This document shows, piece after piece, positions 11,307 through 22,400 of a stretch of DNA of 64,000 nucleotides. The notes under the pieces were generated by a model, which saw only the letters and a list, made by a program, of their open reading frames with translations, did not search any database and had not been told where the DNA came from. Made by a program: the position numbers and the translations under genes. This DNA is from Fragilaria crotonensis. Lineage: Eukaryota; Bacillariophyta; Fragilariophyceae; Fragilariales; Fragilariaceae. Positions within the stretch are counted from its first letter, which is position 1; the number at the start of each line of letters is the position of its first letter. The DNA lies in assembly GCA_022925895.1 (NCBI GenBank), contig JAKSYS010000033.1, positions 1 through 64,000 of the forward strand, given 5' to 3'.

Positions 11307-11874
11307 GATGACGGGGCCTTTGTAATCAGTGATGAAGAATGATGGCTGGCTGTATTTGCAAGCGGTCGGCAGTAGGCGGCTGTCAGTTGATTGACTGGTG
11401 AAGGTTTATTGTTTATCAAGAGGCAGCCTGCTGTAAACAAATTTTATGTCAAGTTTGAAGGATGCTGAGAAATAGTGCAAGGCGGCAAACGGCACCTCTG
11501 CTTTTCCTTCTCCTGGTGCATTGTACGCGGGACATGTATGAGGTATGTGGTGCCGGTGCCTGCCCATCAGAATGAAATTGCATTTTTGGATCTTTAGCTC
11601 CGTGCAGTTTTAGCTCACACATGTAACATAAGTTGAGCTATTTGTTTCGGAGCCTCGCCGTTTTTTGAACTACACTTAAGGAAGAATGGCCTTCTGAAGG
11701 CCATACTTGAGAGGCCAGAATCACAGGCCAGGATGAAAACTGCTCAGCTGCCATGTCAGCGGCTGGAGAAAAATTACTCGTACTTGTCCATTGAGGTGTT
11801 GAGTCCTGGCAAATATCTCGACGACGTTGCTTTTAAACGTCATTTGAGTCCTGTACAGTGTTATATTCGTGCTA
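10346..11874. repeat. Segmental duplication, copy A
   Basis: This 1.5 kb stretch matches 29346-30872 almost base for base, in direct orientation, with a handful of substitutions and small indels. It covers the 5' two thirds of the oxygenase-like gene and about 570 bp upstream. The match stops sharply inside the coding region at the low-coordinate end. Confidence 0.9.
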
Positions 11875-12128
11875 CTCGTACGGGTATAACTGAGAAGGTC
11901 TGACGGACTACTGTAGGACACTACCAGTAAGACTCGGAAACACAGCAACGAATGTGTGCTGATGCTTGGAATGAATTGAGAATCCGACGGGAAAACGTGA
12001 ACCGACCGACCAACGGGAAATCACCAATACATTGAAGTGGGAAACGGATTGCACTGCTCACATCTATCCATTTGGATCGATTGTGCGTTCCCCTCAGTTA
12101 AGAGATAGTTAACTTTTTTAATTCTTCA

Positions 12129-12724
12129 ATGGCTCCCTATGACCACCGTGCCCGAAGCACCGACAACTGGGCCGACTTCTACGACCGAAACAAGACAGAC
12201 GGAGGTCCAATCCAGGCGCTTTTTGACAAAAGCACGAAGGTACTAGCAGAACGGATGGAAGGTTACCTCAATGATGGTGATTTCCAGGAGAATCGACTTT
12301 GGTGATTTCCAGATGAACAGCAATCTGACTTCCATTACTTATATCGTGGTGATGTAGAAGAATTACTCCCGCATCGTGTGCCAGAACCGAGGGGACGTTA
12401 CGTCGTCATGACAGCCTTCGTGGAAACCAGGCAACGGGACAATCTCACATTTGGTTTTGTGGTATTTATCAATCGAGCACCGATACAGTGGTAAAGTAGC
12501 TAGTAGGCAACAGAAGAGAGGAGTCAAGACCAGTACATTTCCTCACATCTTCTGTGACAATGAAGGTGTGGTCAAGAACAGGATGAATGTGGGGTCAACG
12601 CTTAACAAGAAACAATAATCAGTGGCTTATCATCATTGCACACATCAGTACTCACGACAATATTGCCGATCGTTTACCGAATGCTTGCCATCCCATACTC
12701 GTAATCATCTGGTCGGTTCATGGA
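12129..12724 (+). pseudogene. Remnant of an older copia pol (RNase H end)
   Basis: Degenerate coding traces resemble the RNase H end of a Ty1/copia polyprotein. Visible pieces are PEPRG with a following V-T-AFV block (about 12381-12425), FVVFINRAP (about 12460-12490) and FCDNEGVVKN (about 12549-12578), each followed by stops or frame changes. A 58-codon open frame at 12129-12305 precedes it and is not recognised. Copia-1 is inserted at 12730/12731, so this remnant is older. Its downstream part may continue after 28665. Confidence 0.45.
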
Positions 12725-12730
12725 CATGTT
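12725..12730. repeat. Target-site duplication of copia-1 (CATGTT), left
   Basis: CATGTT directly precedes the left 350 bp repeat and recurs directly after the right one (28660-28665). Six matching bases could arise by chance about once in 4000 trials, so it is supportive rather than decisive. Confidence 0.55.
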
Positions 12731-13080
12731 ATTGAGATCCATCCTGCCAAACGAGGCGCAGACAGTGCAAGTAATGCCACGGACGACAGTACGAAGAGAG
12801 GTGACTCAGAAATGAAAAAGGCGGATGCAACTACAACCGTATCTTGGGCGGACACTGTGAAACGTAAGCCAGCTACGGAACAGAGTAACATAGTCGCTCG
12901 AGCAAAGAATCGACGAATTAACGAACTTGTTGCGATAGGGTATTCTATCGCAACAATCCCAAATTAGAAGCAAAGTTTGAATAACTTCAGTTTCTAGTTT
13001 ATTACTCATCATCTACCGTAGCTTTGAGGACATTGGGTTGAAGCCCTACTGTGCCGCGGTAAATAGTGTGCAAAACAACA
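12731..13080 (+). repeat. Left long terminal repeat of copia-1
   Basis: A 350 bp stretch matches 28310-28659 without gaps and with about 17 substitutions (about 5%). The first 200 bp also read as the C-terminal end of a copia pol protein. The last 153 bp run from TG (TGTTGCGATAG at 12928) to CA. Either the whole 350 bp is the LTR, as the flanking CATGTT suggests, or only the 153 bp part is, in which case the left copy is the 3' end of a separate copia. No primer binding site follows at 13081. Confidence 0.55.
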
Positions 13081-15540
13081 TTGTTGCGATAGAAACGTAA
13101 ACGTTTCTGAACGTTTTTCTCCGAACAGAACTTAATGAACAACCGCCCGATGACATTGACAGTCTCAAGCAGGAATTACAAAACCTCCACCTACGAATTG
13201 AACAGATCGAGAGAGCTATCGCCGCACAGACTGCAACGTAAAGCAGGAGCGAGCCAGCGACCAACGAGAGGCGCGAAAAAAACCGCATCGCCGTCGGGGA
13301 CAGAGTTCGTGTGAAAAACAAGTTCAAGAAGCCCGTGACGTGGATAAGCGACAGGCCGTCCCGACATTGCGGTCCTTAAAGGTATATTTTGAATATCATG
13401 CCCACTGACTGCAACGTTGGCAAAATCGAGCGCTCCATCCGTACAATCAAGGAGCGCCTCCGTCCACCGTCGTCGAGTGGCATCCTGATAACCCCATCGA
13501 TGACTCGGAATACGACCGTGACTACGACGATCGCCCCCTCGACGACGAACCCCTCCTCAACTTTGATCTCATCGATGACGGTGAACTCACTGACCTCGCC
13601 GTTCCCGATATTGTCCCAGTGGCTGCTCCCAATCCCCGCCTGGCCCAAGGAGCGCCCCGCGAGAACGACGACGTCCACGATTTGAACGAAGACGACGCTG
13701 ACGATGCCGACGTTGACGATCACAGGTATCACGAGCCCCTCGTTAGCGACGACGACATTGATCTTATGAGGCCTACTATGTCGACGATTCCGACGGAGCT
13801 GCAGATAATCCTCGTGATGATAATGGGAACAACGCATCCCAGGATGCATACGAGGACGTACATGGCGACCCCGAGGGCACTGGGGGCCATGCTGACGACG
13901 ACGACATTCGCGTCCAGCCAGATGGCCCAGTTGAACCGGCCGACGAAACGCATACGAGGGTCGAGCTCGTCGACCGGACCAACACGGCACGTGCGTCTGA
14001 GGCCCAGCGACCCCACTACAACCTACGAAACCGCAGCACTGGAGCGGGCACTTTTAGGCGCGCAATGGACAGTCCCCATCGTAGCAAGTCGTACTACCCA
14101 CCTGCTCAGATGACGCAATTTGCAATCCCCCCTGAGTCTCTCCACTTTGCAGTCGGCTTAGTTTTGACACAAATGACCGCCTGAGCAGGAATTAAGAAGT
14201 ATGGGAAGAGAGCGGAGAACGCCATGACAAAGGAGTTTGCCCAGATGGAAGACTTGAAGGTCTACCACTTGGTCAAAGCATCGAGCCTGTCACCCTCGCA
14301 ACGCAAGATCAAAGAGAAGCGAAACGGCAACCTGAAGGGGCGCACCTGCGCCGATGGGCGAGCACAACGCAGCCTGTACAAAAAGGCTCAGACCACGTCG
14401 CCAACCTTTTCTAACAACGCCCTGGTCATCTCCATCATCGAGGACGCATACGAGGGCCGTGACGTAGGTGTTGGTGACATCGCTGGAGCATACCTGAAGG
14501 CTGACATGGATGATTTTGTGGTCATGACCTTCACAGGCGAGGCAGTCAGAATATTATGCGAGATGAACCCCACTCACAAGGAGAATGTGATGTGACTATA
14601 GAAAATGGCACCAAGACCCTATATGTGGTCCTGGACAAAGCACTCAATGGGTGCGTGAAATTGGAATTGCTCTGGTACAACCTTCTAAGAGCAGGTCTTA
14701 TCATCGGGTTAAATTTTTGGCAGTTTAACCCCTGGGGTCTAAATTTTAGATCCTCCACGTCCAACAAAAAAAGCAAGTATTATCATTTTTTACTCAATAA
14801 CTCAAACCTTTTTGAAGAACAGTGTAGAAAATCCAAGAGTCGAGCTCCCCTCCTTCTATACTGGTCACTCGTTGTCAACAAGAACATTGCCATGGCAAAT
14901 TTGAACATTGCCATGGCAAATTTGATTGACGAAGCAAATCACACCATGAAGAGACTGATGGCCATGTGGTGATCATCATTGTGGAAAAGACAATGGAACA
15001 AATTTATCATGAGTGCTCACATCTCTTCTCCGGAGCATGTGTTGTGGAGGTCACATTGTTGTGTATGCATACATGTAGTGTGACATCCACCATGCATTGA
15101 CGAGCAGAATTCGTGCCGAAGGAAAAGGGGATAGTGGTATATACATGGCATAGGAAACGCGTGGAATATTTAGACCCCTCGGGGTCTAAACTCTGACCCT
15201 GGGGTCAAATTTGCTGAATTTAGACCCGGGATTAAAATATAGACCCCAGGGGGTCAAATCCAAGATCCTAACAAATGACTTATACCCTCCCATAAGACTT
15301 GCTTTTTCGATTTTTTTTCGATTCGGGACTCACTTAACCCCATGATAAGACCTGGCTGCTCTAAGGGATACCATCAAAGGTTTGGGTTTAAAACTGTACC
15401 GGTATGACGAGTGCGTTGCAAACTGCACCATCGACGGGTCAATGTGCACTATCGCTTGGTACGTAGACGACCTGAAGATATCCTACTGTGACCCGGTAGT
15501 GCTGACAGCGAATATGGAAAAACTTGAAGCGGAGAAAGCT
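13081..15540 (+). pseudogene. Copia-1 internal region, left part: linker and reverse transcriptase
   Basis: A broken copia polyprotein. A coiled-coil-like piece and GDRVRVKNKFKKP lie at about 13140-13330. An integrase C-terminal piece (NVGKIERSIRTIKERLR) follows at about 13421-13471, then a deletion and the acidic hinge (13480-14000). The reverse transcriptase starts near 14020 with the block LKGRTCADGRAQR (about 14332-14370), continues with VGDIAGAYLKADMDDF, and ends with WYVDDLKIS (about 15455-15482). Gag, protease and most of integrase are missing. A 670 bp MITE-like element interrupts RT at 14690-15359. The frame stops at 15540, just before the motif FGKMS that reappears at 27216, so the rest of this protein lies on the far side of the nest. 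Confidence 0.75.
14690..15359. mobile_element. MITE-like element with 19 bp inverted ends, inside copia-1 RT
   Basis: The ends are GGTCTTATCATCGGGTTAA (14694-14712) and its complement with one mismatch (15334-15352). The flanks carry TCTAAG at 14684-14689 and 15360-15365, the likely target duplication. Removing the insert and one TCTAAG restores the RT reading frame exactly (LLRD across the junction). Near the right end, AGACCCC/GGGGTCT motifs form an inverted repeat at 15169-15190 with 10-base arms. It has no coding capacity, so it is non-autonomous. The superfamily is not determined. Confidence 0.8.
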
Positions 15541-15879
15541 TAATGTCTATATATGTCGATCTATTTAGAATCTATATCGAATATAAAAGTAACCACTTTT
15601 GAATACATTTATCTTCATTTGTCCTTCAGCCCCTTAGACGTCATCCCGTCTTCGATTTTCACTTATCAGACAGCTCAAAAACTCGGCTGTTCGCAAGATC
15701 GGCGCTGGCCCGGTTGCCGAATATTTGTTTGACATACATGGCGGATGTGTAACATACTTGTGTACGTTGCCGGTATGCTTACGCCGTTTATAATCTGGGT
15801 TGGTAAAATACATATCGACCCCTCAAATATTTTTAAGACAAACCTACAACCGCTTATTACACAAAGTCTATGGCTGGTT

Positions 15880-17110
15880 TCACTCTCGACCATCCTCGCG
15901 TACAGCTCGGTATGTTTTATGCCACGCATACAAAATCCCAGAGTAAAATTCCGCCAAATAATTCTGCAAGTGTGGACCAAGAAACCCGTCTTCTTTCATG
16001 ATTGTCGTATCTCTCATTCTTGGCTGCGCTCCTCCGTAGTACTTGGACATTTGTTGAGCACTAAGTGCGTGCTCGCGTTGGCGAGCATGCCCCTGACTGT
16101 GATCAAACATAAACACCAAGTCATAATTCGGCTACAGCACTTGCAAACAATCAACGACGTCTTCAAATTGAAGACTCATGTGATACGAGTTCCAGTAGCC
16201 TTCATTGTTGATCCCAATAAACAAGTATTTTACGAATGGAGATTCCGTCAAGACCGGTTTGTTGATAGTTCCCAAAATCTCCATCGCTGCGTGCTTATCA
16301 GTGTAAGTTGCTGTGCTTGCTCGCCTCTCAGAATTAATCTTCGCTAACTCATCGCTTGTCAACAGTCTGCCGAATCCGAATTCTCTAAATACGAATGCCG
16401 ACAACATATAGCCAGCATCTCCTTCGGACTTTGGGAGTAGCGGTCTCTGACCTTTCGGGCCGATCCAAGTCATCGCTCCCAACAAATACTGTGCAAATAC
16501 GCTTTCATCTTGCCCAACAATCATGATTGGCCGGCTCCGTGCTTTTGAAGACACTCGTATGCTAGTTGTTGCTTTGGCGTCATCCAGCCTTCTTGCCAAT
16601 GCAGCATCGGCACCTCCTCGAATCGATTCCAGTAGTCGATGTGGATTCGATTCGTTGTTCATTACCGACGATGTCAAAATAGCTGTGTCCGAATCCGATA
16701 TCCAAATCTGTAATAGTCATAGCTTCACTAAGAGAAACTTGTATCCATCAATTACAATAGGGTTCTAACTCAGTCAGGTAGTTCTTGCAGAACTGTGTAC
16801 GATTCGCCACAACGTCGTCACGTTCGTGACCATCGACGTAGAAACTCTTTCGTTGCGTGTCGTACCGAAAGCCAAGTAGACGCATCCAGCGCCATGCCGT
16901 TGAGAAGCTCATCTTTTCAAGTCTATGAGCATGAAGGAACAAGCTATTAAGAACTTCTTGGTTGTTGTGGTCGTTATCGGCAGGTTGCGGTGTAACACTC
17001 ATGGTAGTACTACTAGTTGTACTAGTATCCGCGGCCGTTGCCTCAGCAACCTCCTCATCCTTCTTCCACTCCGATGCAAGTCTCGGTATAACGGTAGAAA
17101 CAATGAAGTC
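15880..17110 (-). pseudogene. Transposase-like protein, C-terminal half
   Basis: Minus-strand frames 17110-16748, 16677-16132 and 16119-15880 form one protein with frame breaks near 16745 and 16125. Motifs in order: LLGFRYDTQRKSFYVDGHER with DDVV, then VGQDESVFAQY, LTESPFVKYLF, and FMFDHSQGHARQ. The YVDGHER and DESVF/FDHSQGH blocks recur in a family of DDE-type transposase-like proteins spread through protists and fungi. I recall the family only by its motifs and give no name. The Asp residues of the last two blocks are plausible catalytic residues. The N-terminal half is at 24717-26669. Codons for IEGLH at the break lie in the 16 bp duplicated target. Confidence 0.65.
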
Positions 17111-17126
17111 GTGTAAACCTTCTATT
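17111..17126. repeat. Target-site duplication of the truncated LINE, left
   Basis: GTGTAAACCTTCTATT is identical to 24701-24716. The length (16 bp) is typical of LINE insertions. Joining the flanks at this repeat restores the transposase frame. Confidence 0.9.
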
Positions 17127-18254
17127 ATATAAACTAATTATAGGGTTAGCACCTTCGCCGGTCTTTCGTCAAGGCCAGTGTGTGTACCCTGTCATGGCCT
17201 GCCCATATTGCAGGGAGGCGGTGACTTATCTAACCCTAACCCTAATTGCACGAAATCGTTGGTCCATCGCTTCTTGTTCCCGTGTCTGTACCTGGCGTTA
17301 CACTTGGCCTGAAAAAACTTGTCATGAGTGTCTGTCGTTTGCCGTCTGCGGATGCCCTAAGTATAGCCCGCTTCATAAACAATAGCCATCGTCGTCTAGA
17401 GGATGGTGATTTCTTCAGTATCTCCTCTAAGGGCTGCTCGCAGTAATGCCTATCTCCCGCGCGCAACCTGTCGCTCTTCTCGTATAAATCTGTGATCTCA
17501 TATAATTCGGTGTCCCTTATCTGACGGGTCTCCATAGTCTGTGTGTTGTGTAGGGTGTGGTTCCGAGCTTTCCATACCGTCTGATGGTAAGTGTGTAGAG
17601 CCTTGAATATAACTTGGAGGCGTTGGTAGCCGAGACGGGATTGAGGAGTATCTGTATCGAATAGACCTTCTTCAGCCATGTTCCTCCACTCGACACTCAC
17701 ATATCCCTTGATGGCATTGTCCCAGCCGATTTCCTGTTGATCAGAAAGAGCCGCACGGATTCTGTCGTGAAACTTGCCTGGAAATTCCTTTGCATGCAAT
17801 GTATCATCGCTATCACCTCTATGCTCAAGCCATTCGAACACCTTCTCCTTTATAAGGTGAAAAACCGGATGAGGCCCTGCCGATGACAATGATGTCCGCA
17901 ACCGAAGCAGTCCATTTCCGTGTTCAGTATTCATGCGACATCGGAGAACATGATTGGTGGTCTCGAGTTGTGTTTTGCAGCAGGGACATAGGCTTAGTGT
18001 GGGATCGCTAACTTTTGCGTTGCGGCATCGAACTTTTCCAGTGTTCCATTGGTCAAACATGAATTTCGTTTGTGCCACTTGAGCTGATGGAGAGAGCCGT
18101 CGATGAAAGCGTCCGTAAGCTTCAACATCAATGCGATCCCAGATGCTGTTTGTCCACTTGTGTTTGGACTGAACATACGATCGGAGATGGTATCCGTTGA
18201 TGTGAAAGCGCAGGCAGGATTCAATCTGCGATACTAGTCTGACACCGTTGACTG
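17127..18254 (-). pseudogene. 5'-truncated LINE, 3' end of ORF2
   Basis: The frame ending at 17242 encodes the C-terminal tail of a LINE ORF2 related to the one at 7461-8993. It has an aromatic-rich linker (SIWDRIDVEAYGRF), a knuckle CPCC with later His and Cys (LETTNHVLRC), a conserved IGWDNAI...EW block, and a canonical PCNA-binding box QTLMTSFF at 17311-17334. Upstream it joins 24604-24700, once copia-2 is removed, in the same frame (KIAI then SVNG). Only the end of RNase H onward was inserted, a strong 5' truncation. The 3' untranslated part starts with telomere-like TTAGGG units. Codons from 18259 up to 18363 belong to the LTR, not to this protein. Confidence 0.85.
17231..17245. repeat. 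Telomere-like repeat TAACCCTAACCCTAA
   Basis: Two and a half CCCTAA units lie at the end of the LINE ORF2. On the minus strand each unit gives an in-frame TAG, so the stop codon is part of the repeat. A further TAGGGTTAG lies at 17141-17149 near the LINE 3' end. Confidence 0.75.
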
Positions 18255-18259
18255 AGATG
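18255..18259. repeat. Target-site duplication of copia-2 (AGATG), left
   Basis: AGATG directly precedes the left LTR and recurs directly after the right LTR at 24599-24603. Five bases is the standard length for Ty1/copia integration. Confidence 0.9.
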
Positions 18260-18673
18260 TGTGAGACCCTCTCTAGTACGGCGGCTCCACTCACATTGAC
18301 TCGCTTGGGAGTCGAGTTAGTGCAGAACCGACGGGAACAGAAGAGGAGAACACGACAGCACAATGAACAAGAGCGCGGCGGTATCGAGAGGTGCGCGTCG
18401 CGATGGTATCGATGTCAATGATGGTGGTGTCGTGAGTCGTTGGCGTGGACGAAGCAATAACTGTACCTCTTCACCCTTACGATCGTAGACCGGCAAGAAT
18501 GCAGTGGAGGTAATAGTTTTAGGCTAAGTTAAAGTTGTGAGCCGATGGAGTACATCGGCCTTAAGCTAAACTAGTCGGAGTTGCGCATGCGTCATGCATG
18601 TCAACGACTGTAGATAGTAGACTGTGCGCGATTAGGCAATTGCACAGTAGCAAGAATGAAATATGCACTGACA
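18260..18673 (-). repeat. Copia-2 3' LTR
   Basis: On the minus strand it starts TGTCAGTGC and ends CTCACA. The pol frame runs straight into it and stops at 18601. No polypurine tract is visible next to it. Confidence 0.93.
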
Positions 18674-21600
18674 AACATTTGTTGTGTTGTTGATGCGGCA
18701 AGTGGCTCGACGGGTCTTTCGTCCGTCTCTCGTGATCCTGATGACGACCAACCATAGTGCGCCAGCAATTTATCAATGTATGTTTCACACGTGATCTTGA
18801 TATATCGGTCGCGTTGGTCGACGTCGACACCGTTGAACGAATTCAGGATACCTTCGTCGCGAAGATCGATGCCGTCTTCAGCGCAAATGACACGGACAAG
18901 GTCTTTGATGGCGTCAACGTTCGCACATCCGATGGCCATATCGTCAACTTGGCGACATATAAGCATTCGGTGTCCCTTGTATGTTCCTTGGTAGATGCTG
19001 CGCTCGTGGGTGGTCGAGGTGAAACCGTGACGTGCGATGACGGAGTTCACGAACTTTTCCCAAAGCGCTCCGGATTCTGGATGGCCTTGAAGAGCGTGTT
19101 GAACAGGGAGCACCAATTCTCGAGAGACGACAGTACCGTGACGAGAGAGATACCAGTCGGCATACTGGTCATCGATGACCACGAACGTGGGCTGATTTGG
19201 TGGCGGCGAGTTCGCATACGCGTTCGTCGCGTCCACTTTCAGGCTGACATAACTCTCATGGGCACACAGAGCAAAGAAAAGGCGCATACAAGGTTGTTCG
19301 ATGCAGCTAGAATAGGTGTTAGCCAACTTGAGCTGTGGAGCTGCGCGGGGGGATCCATCGCAGCAGTTTCTTGCCTTCCGAGAGCCGTCACCTTTGATGA
19401 TGTAGTTCCAATGTTGCCGGAGCACAATGGAATCCCTGGGAGCAGGGACAGGGGCGCCATACATTTCTTGTTTGGCCATCGAATCAAGCTGCTTGAATTC
19501 AGCGTCTTGCCATTCTTTCCAGTTTGGGAGGCGTCGGAGCTTACGTCGAGTGAAACTTCCGAGGCCTTGTTCTTCGGGAGTTCCATGCGTCGTCGTATTC
19601 AGGGAGCAAAGGAGCAACTGAGCATGGTCATCATCGAAATTGTCGTCGTCGTTGTCGAGTACGATATCGTCGTCGGGCGGCTTCGATTGCGGAGAAGAGG
19701 ATAAGATGGCGGAGACCGTACGCAGCTGTTCCACAGATAGGTGGATCGGCTGATCAAGGTGTCGATCGGCAACTGGGATATACCGGTCCGGGGCGAAAAC
19801 AATCTTGAACGTTTGTTCGTCTGACACGGCGGCAGCACGAAGTGCATCCAGGATGGATGCCGCGGTGAACACAGCGACGTCATTGATCGATACAACAAAA
19901 GCACCGATGTATTTGCGACGGACGTTCCGGATTCGTGAAGCAGTGGTGTTTGCAACAATACCGGAGACATATCCTCGTCTCCGAATGTGGCATTCCATGA
20001 TTTCAAATCCAAGGCATGGGTGCTCGCAGGTGATGGACGGGGACAATTCATCGAGGCGTTCAAATGGATCGTCAGAGACCTCCAGATTGAGAAGAGGGAG
20101 ATCCAGGCGATCGGGGTCAACAACGCCGTCATCGGCAAGGTTCCGGAGAAGCTTTACGTTTGGAGGCGGTTCATCGAGATCGTTCATGCCCTCGTCGAAA
20201 CGCGCGTGGGTGGCGGTCTTGACGGTCGAGCTGCCAAGGTCGAAGTAATACATGACCTTCAGGGAGCGGGAGTATCCGAGAAAAATGCCGAGACGGGAGT
20301 TTGGGACGACCCGCCCGTATCGTGCGTTCGTTGGGCGGACATGGATTCGGCACCCGAACGTTCGGAGCTTTGCCAGATTCGGTAGCGGCGCGCCGCACAT
20401 TTCGTATGGACTTGACGGTCGATCGCCATGAGGCACGAAATTGTAGATGCGGATATAATGGTAAAACGCATATGGCCAGAAGTTCGGTTGTAGGTTCGCA
20501 CCGGAAAGCATGGTGCGAAGAGCATCGCCAATCGTCTGATGTGGGCGTTCCCCTGGTCCATTCTGGTGCGACGAGTCTGGACCGGTCAGCTCCACGATGT
20601 ATCCAAAGTTCGCAAACGTACGATGGATGTCGCGACACTTTCCGAGCTCACCACCTCCATCCATGCGGACATACTTGTCGGGGCATTGTGGAGAGTTGCT
20701 GGCGAGCCAGCTGTTGATCCAGTCGACAGGAGGTGCCTTTGTTGCGAAGGCGCGGCCAAAAATCCGGCCACTGTAGTGGTCGGTCAGGAGGACATAGCAC
20801 GTTTCGCCATTGAGGCCGACGAGAGTGTTGTGTCGAACTGAGTCCCGGCTCTTCTGGACCATGAAGCCGAAATCGATTGACAATCCTTGGTTACATGTCG
20901 TCGCTCTCATCGTGGTTCCGATTCCTTTCGGTGCCTTGCGGAGTTTGGCAGCGAGACAGATGGGACACCCTTCGATTTCGGTTGGGATCTGGAATTGCGG
21001 CATCCCTTTTACGAAGCGATGCATTTCCGACAAACGACGAAAGTTGATGTGTCCGAGACGTTGGTGCCATAACATTCGCAGAGCTGAACGACTCAGGGAG
21101 CGCACGGCATACTCTTCCGTGAGAACCGGCGAGGAGAATTCCGGGAAGTGAACGTCGCCGTCCAAGATCGTTGGGCGTTGAGCGATGAGATCTTCCGAGT
21201 GCTGGCCTTCATGACTTGGATGACTCATGTCAGTATTGACGGGGACAACGAAATCGAGACCCGCCGGAGCCATCCCTTGTCCAAAAACGTAAGGCCTTGC
21301 GTTGCCGTCAGGTGAGACGGGCAACATGTCAGAATCCGGAACAGGTGGAGAATGACAGGCGTCGCAGGTCATGCCATCGATGGGATCGAGGATCGTTGCA
21401 GCGGTGACAGGAGAATGTTCGGTGCACAGCTTCCGAACGACTTGATCCGATGGTAGCGGCGCCACATGGGCCTTAGCTGTTGGGGCAATCAAGGCCTCTG
21501 TGAACGTCAAGCCGCCGCGGCTTGCCGTCGGCTGTAAGATGATGTAGATATCTTGTGAGCGACGGAGGCGGTGCGGGAAGTGAATGTGTCCGGCTGTCTC

Positions 21601-22400
21601 GGTGAAGCTCGACATGTGGTATCCATCGGTGCCGAGCTGCTTTGAAATAGCCGCATGGGAGATGATGATGCCTGGGATCGTGGGAGTGTAATACGTCCGA
21701 ATGAATACGGACGATGGGCCTCCGGCATTTCCACGATTGTCAACCGGCACACACAGGAAACCGACGCCAACAGGTTGATGCGCGTGATGACCTGCGTCAA
21801 AGAGACGAACGTTGGTTCGACTGAGAGGGCGATAGGCAAACAGAAGCTCGCGATCGTTGGCGGTGCAAGCCATTGACCCATTGTCGGCATGCGCGAACGA
21901 CAGGTGGCGTGCATGGTCGTATGTTTCAGCCAATCGACGGAGCAGGATGGGATCCGGTGCGTCGTTGATGTGGATAGTCTCTGACGCAGGTAGTGCAGGG
22001 ATCGTATCGGCAACCGGGACGGTGATGGAGTTGGTGCTTGGTACTTCGAAGCATGCTTCAAAGTCGACCTCCTTGGCGGCGGTGACACGGAGAGAATTTT
22101 GTTGGAAACCAACTAATTCGTCGTCGTCATCGTCGTCGTCCTTGTCATCGATGGCAGGGACCTCAACACTGGCCGGCTCATGTTCCAAGATGCAACGCAT
22201 GGTCCGGTTGGTGGAGGGCGTTGGGCGACCACGGGCATTGGCTGAGTTCAGGCGGCTGCGAAATTGCTTGTGCGAGTTCGCGATCTGAGCCTTGAGCTGG
22301 GGGTTGCGTTGCGCCAAACCTTCGGCGACGATGTAGTCGACGAAACGGTTGCAGTCTTCCAGTTTATGGCCCGGCAATTGACAACCGAGACAAACAGAAG
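18674..22400 (-). CDS. Copia-2 pol: protease region, integrase, reverse transcriptase
   Basis: The frame is open for about 1250 codons down to 18601, the last 24 or so coded by the LTR. It opens with a zinc knuckle CLGCQLPGHKLEDC (near 22360-22400). An acidic patch follows, then a GAG-pre-integrase domain with WHQRLGHINFRRL and GCPICLAAK, and an integrase core with Asp in LSIDFGF, Asp in RMDGGGELG and Glu in QNGPGERPHQ. The reverse transcriptase shows LKVDATNAY and CRQVDDMAIG. Normal copia pol continues with a primer-grip region and RNase H. Here the protein reaches TTQQMF and enters the LTR, so RNase H is deleted. Gag lies in another frame just upstream. Confidence 0.9.

Noticed and set aside
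15745-16347. 200-codon plus-strand frame
   Set aside because: Antisense to the transposase C-terminal half, which carries the conserved blocks.
17131-17250. Chromosome end or fused telomere
   Set aside because: Only two and a half units, located inside a LINE 3' end within a dated insertion.
18757-19704. 315-codon plus-strand frame
   Set aside because: Lies antisense within copia-2 pol, which has clear RT and integrase motifs in the other direction.
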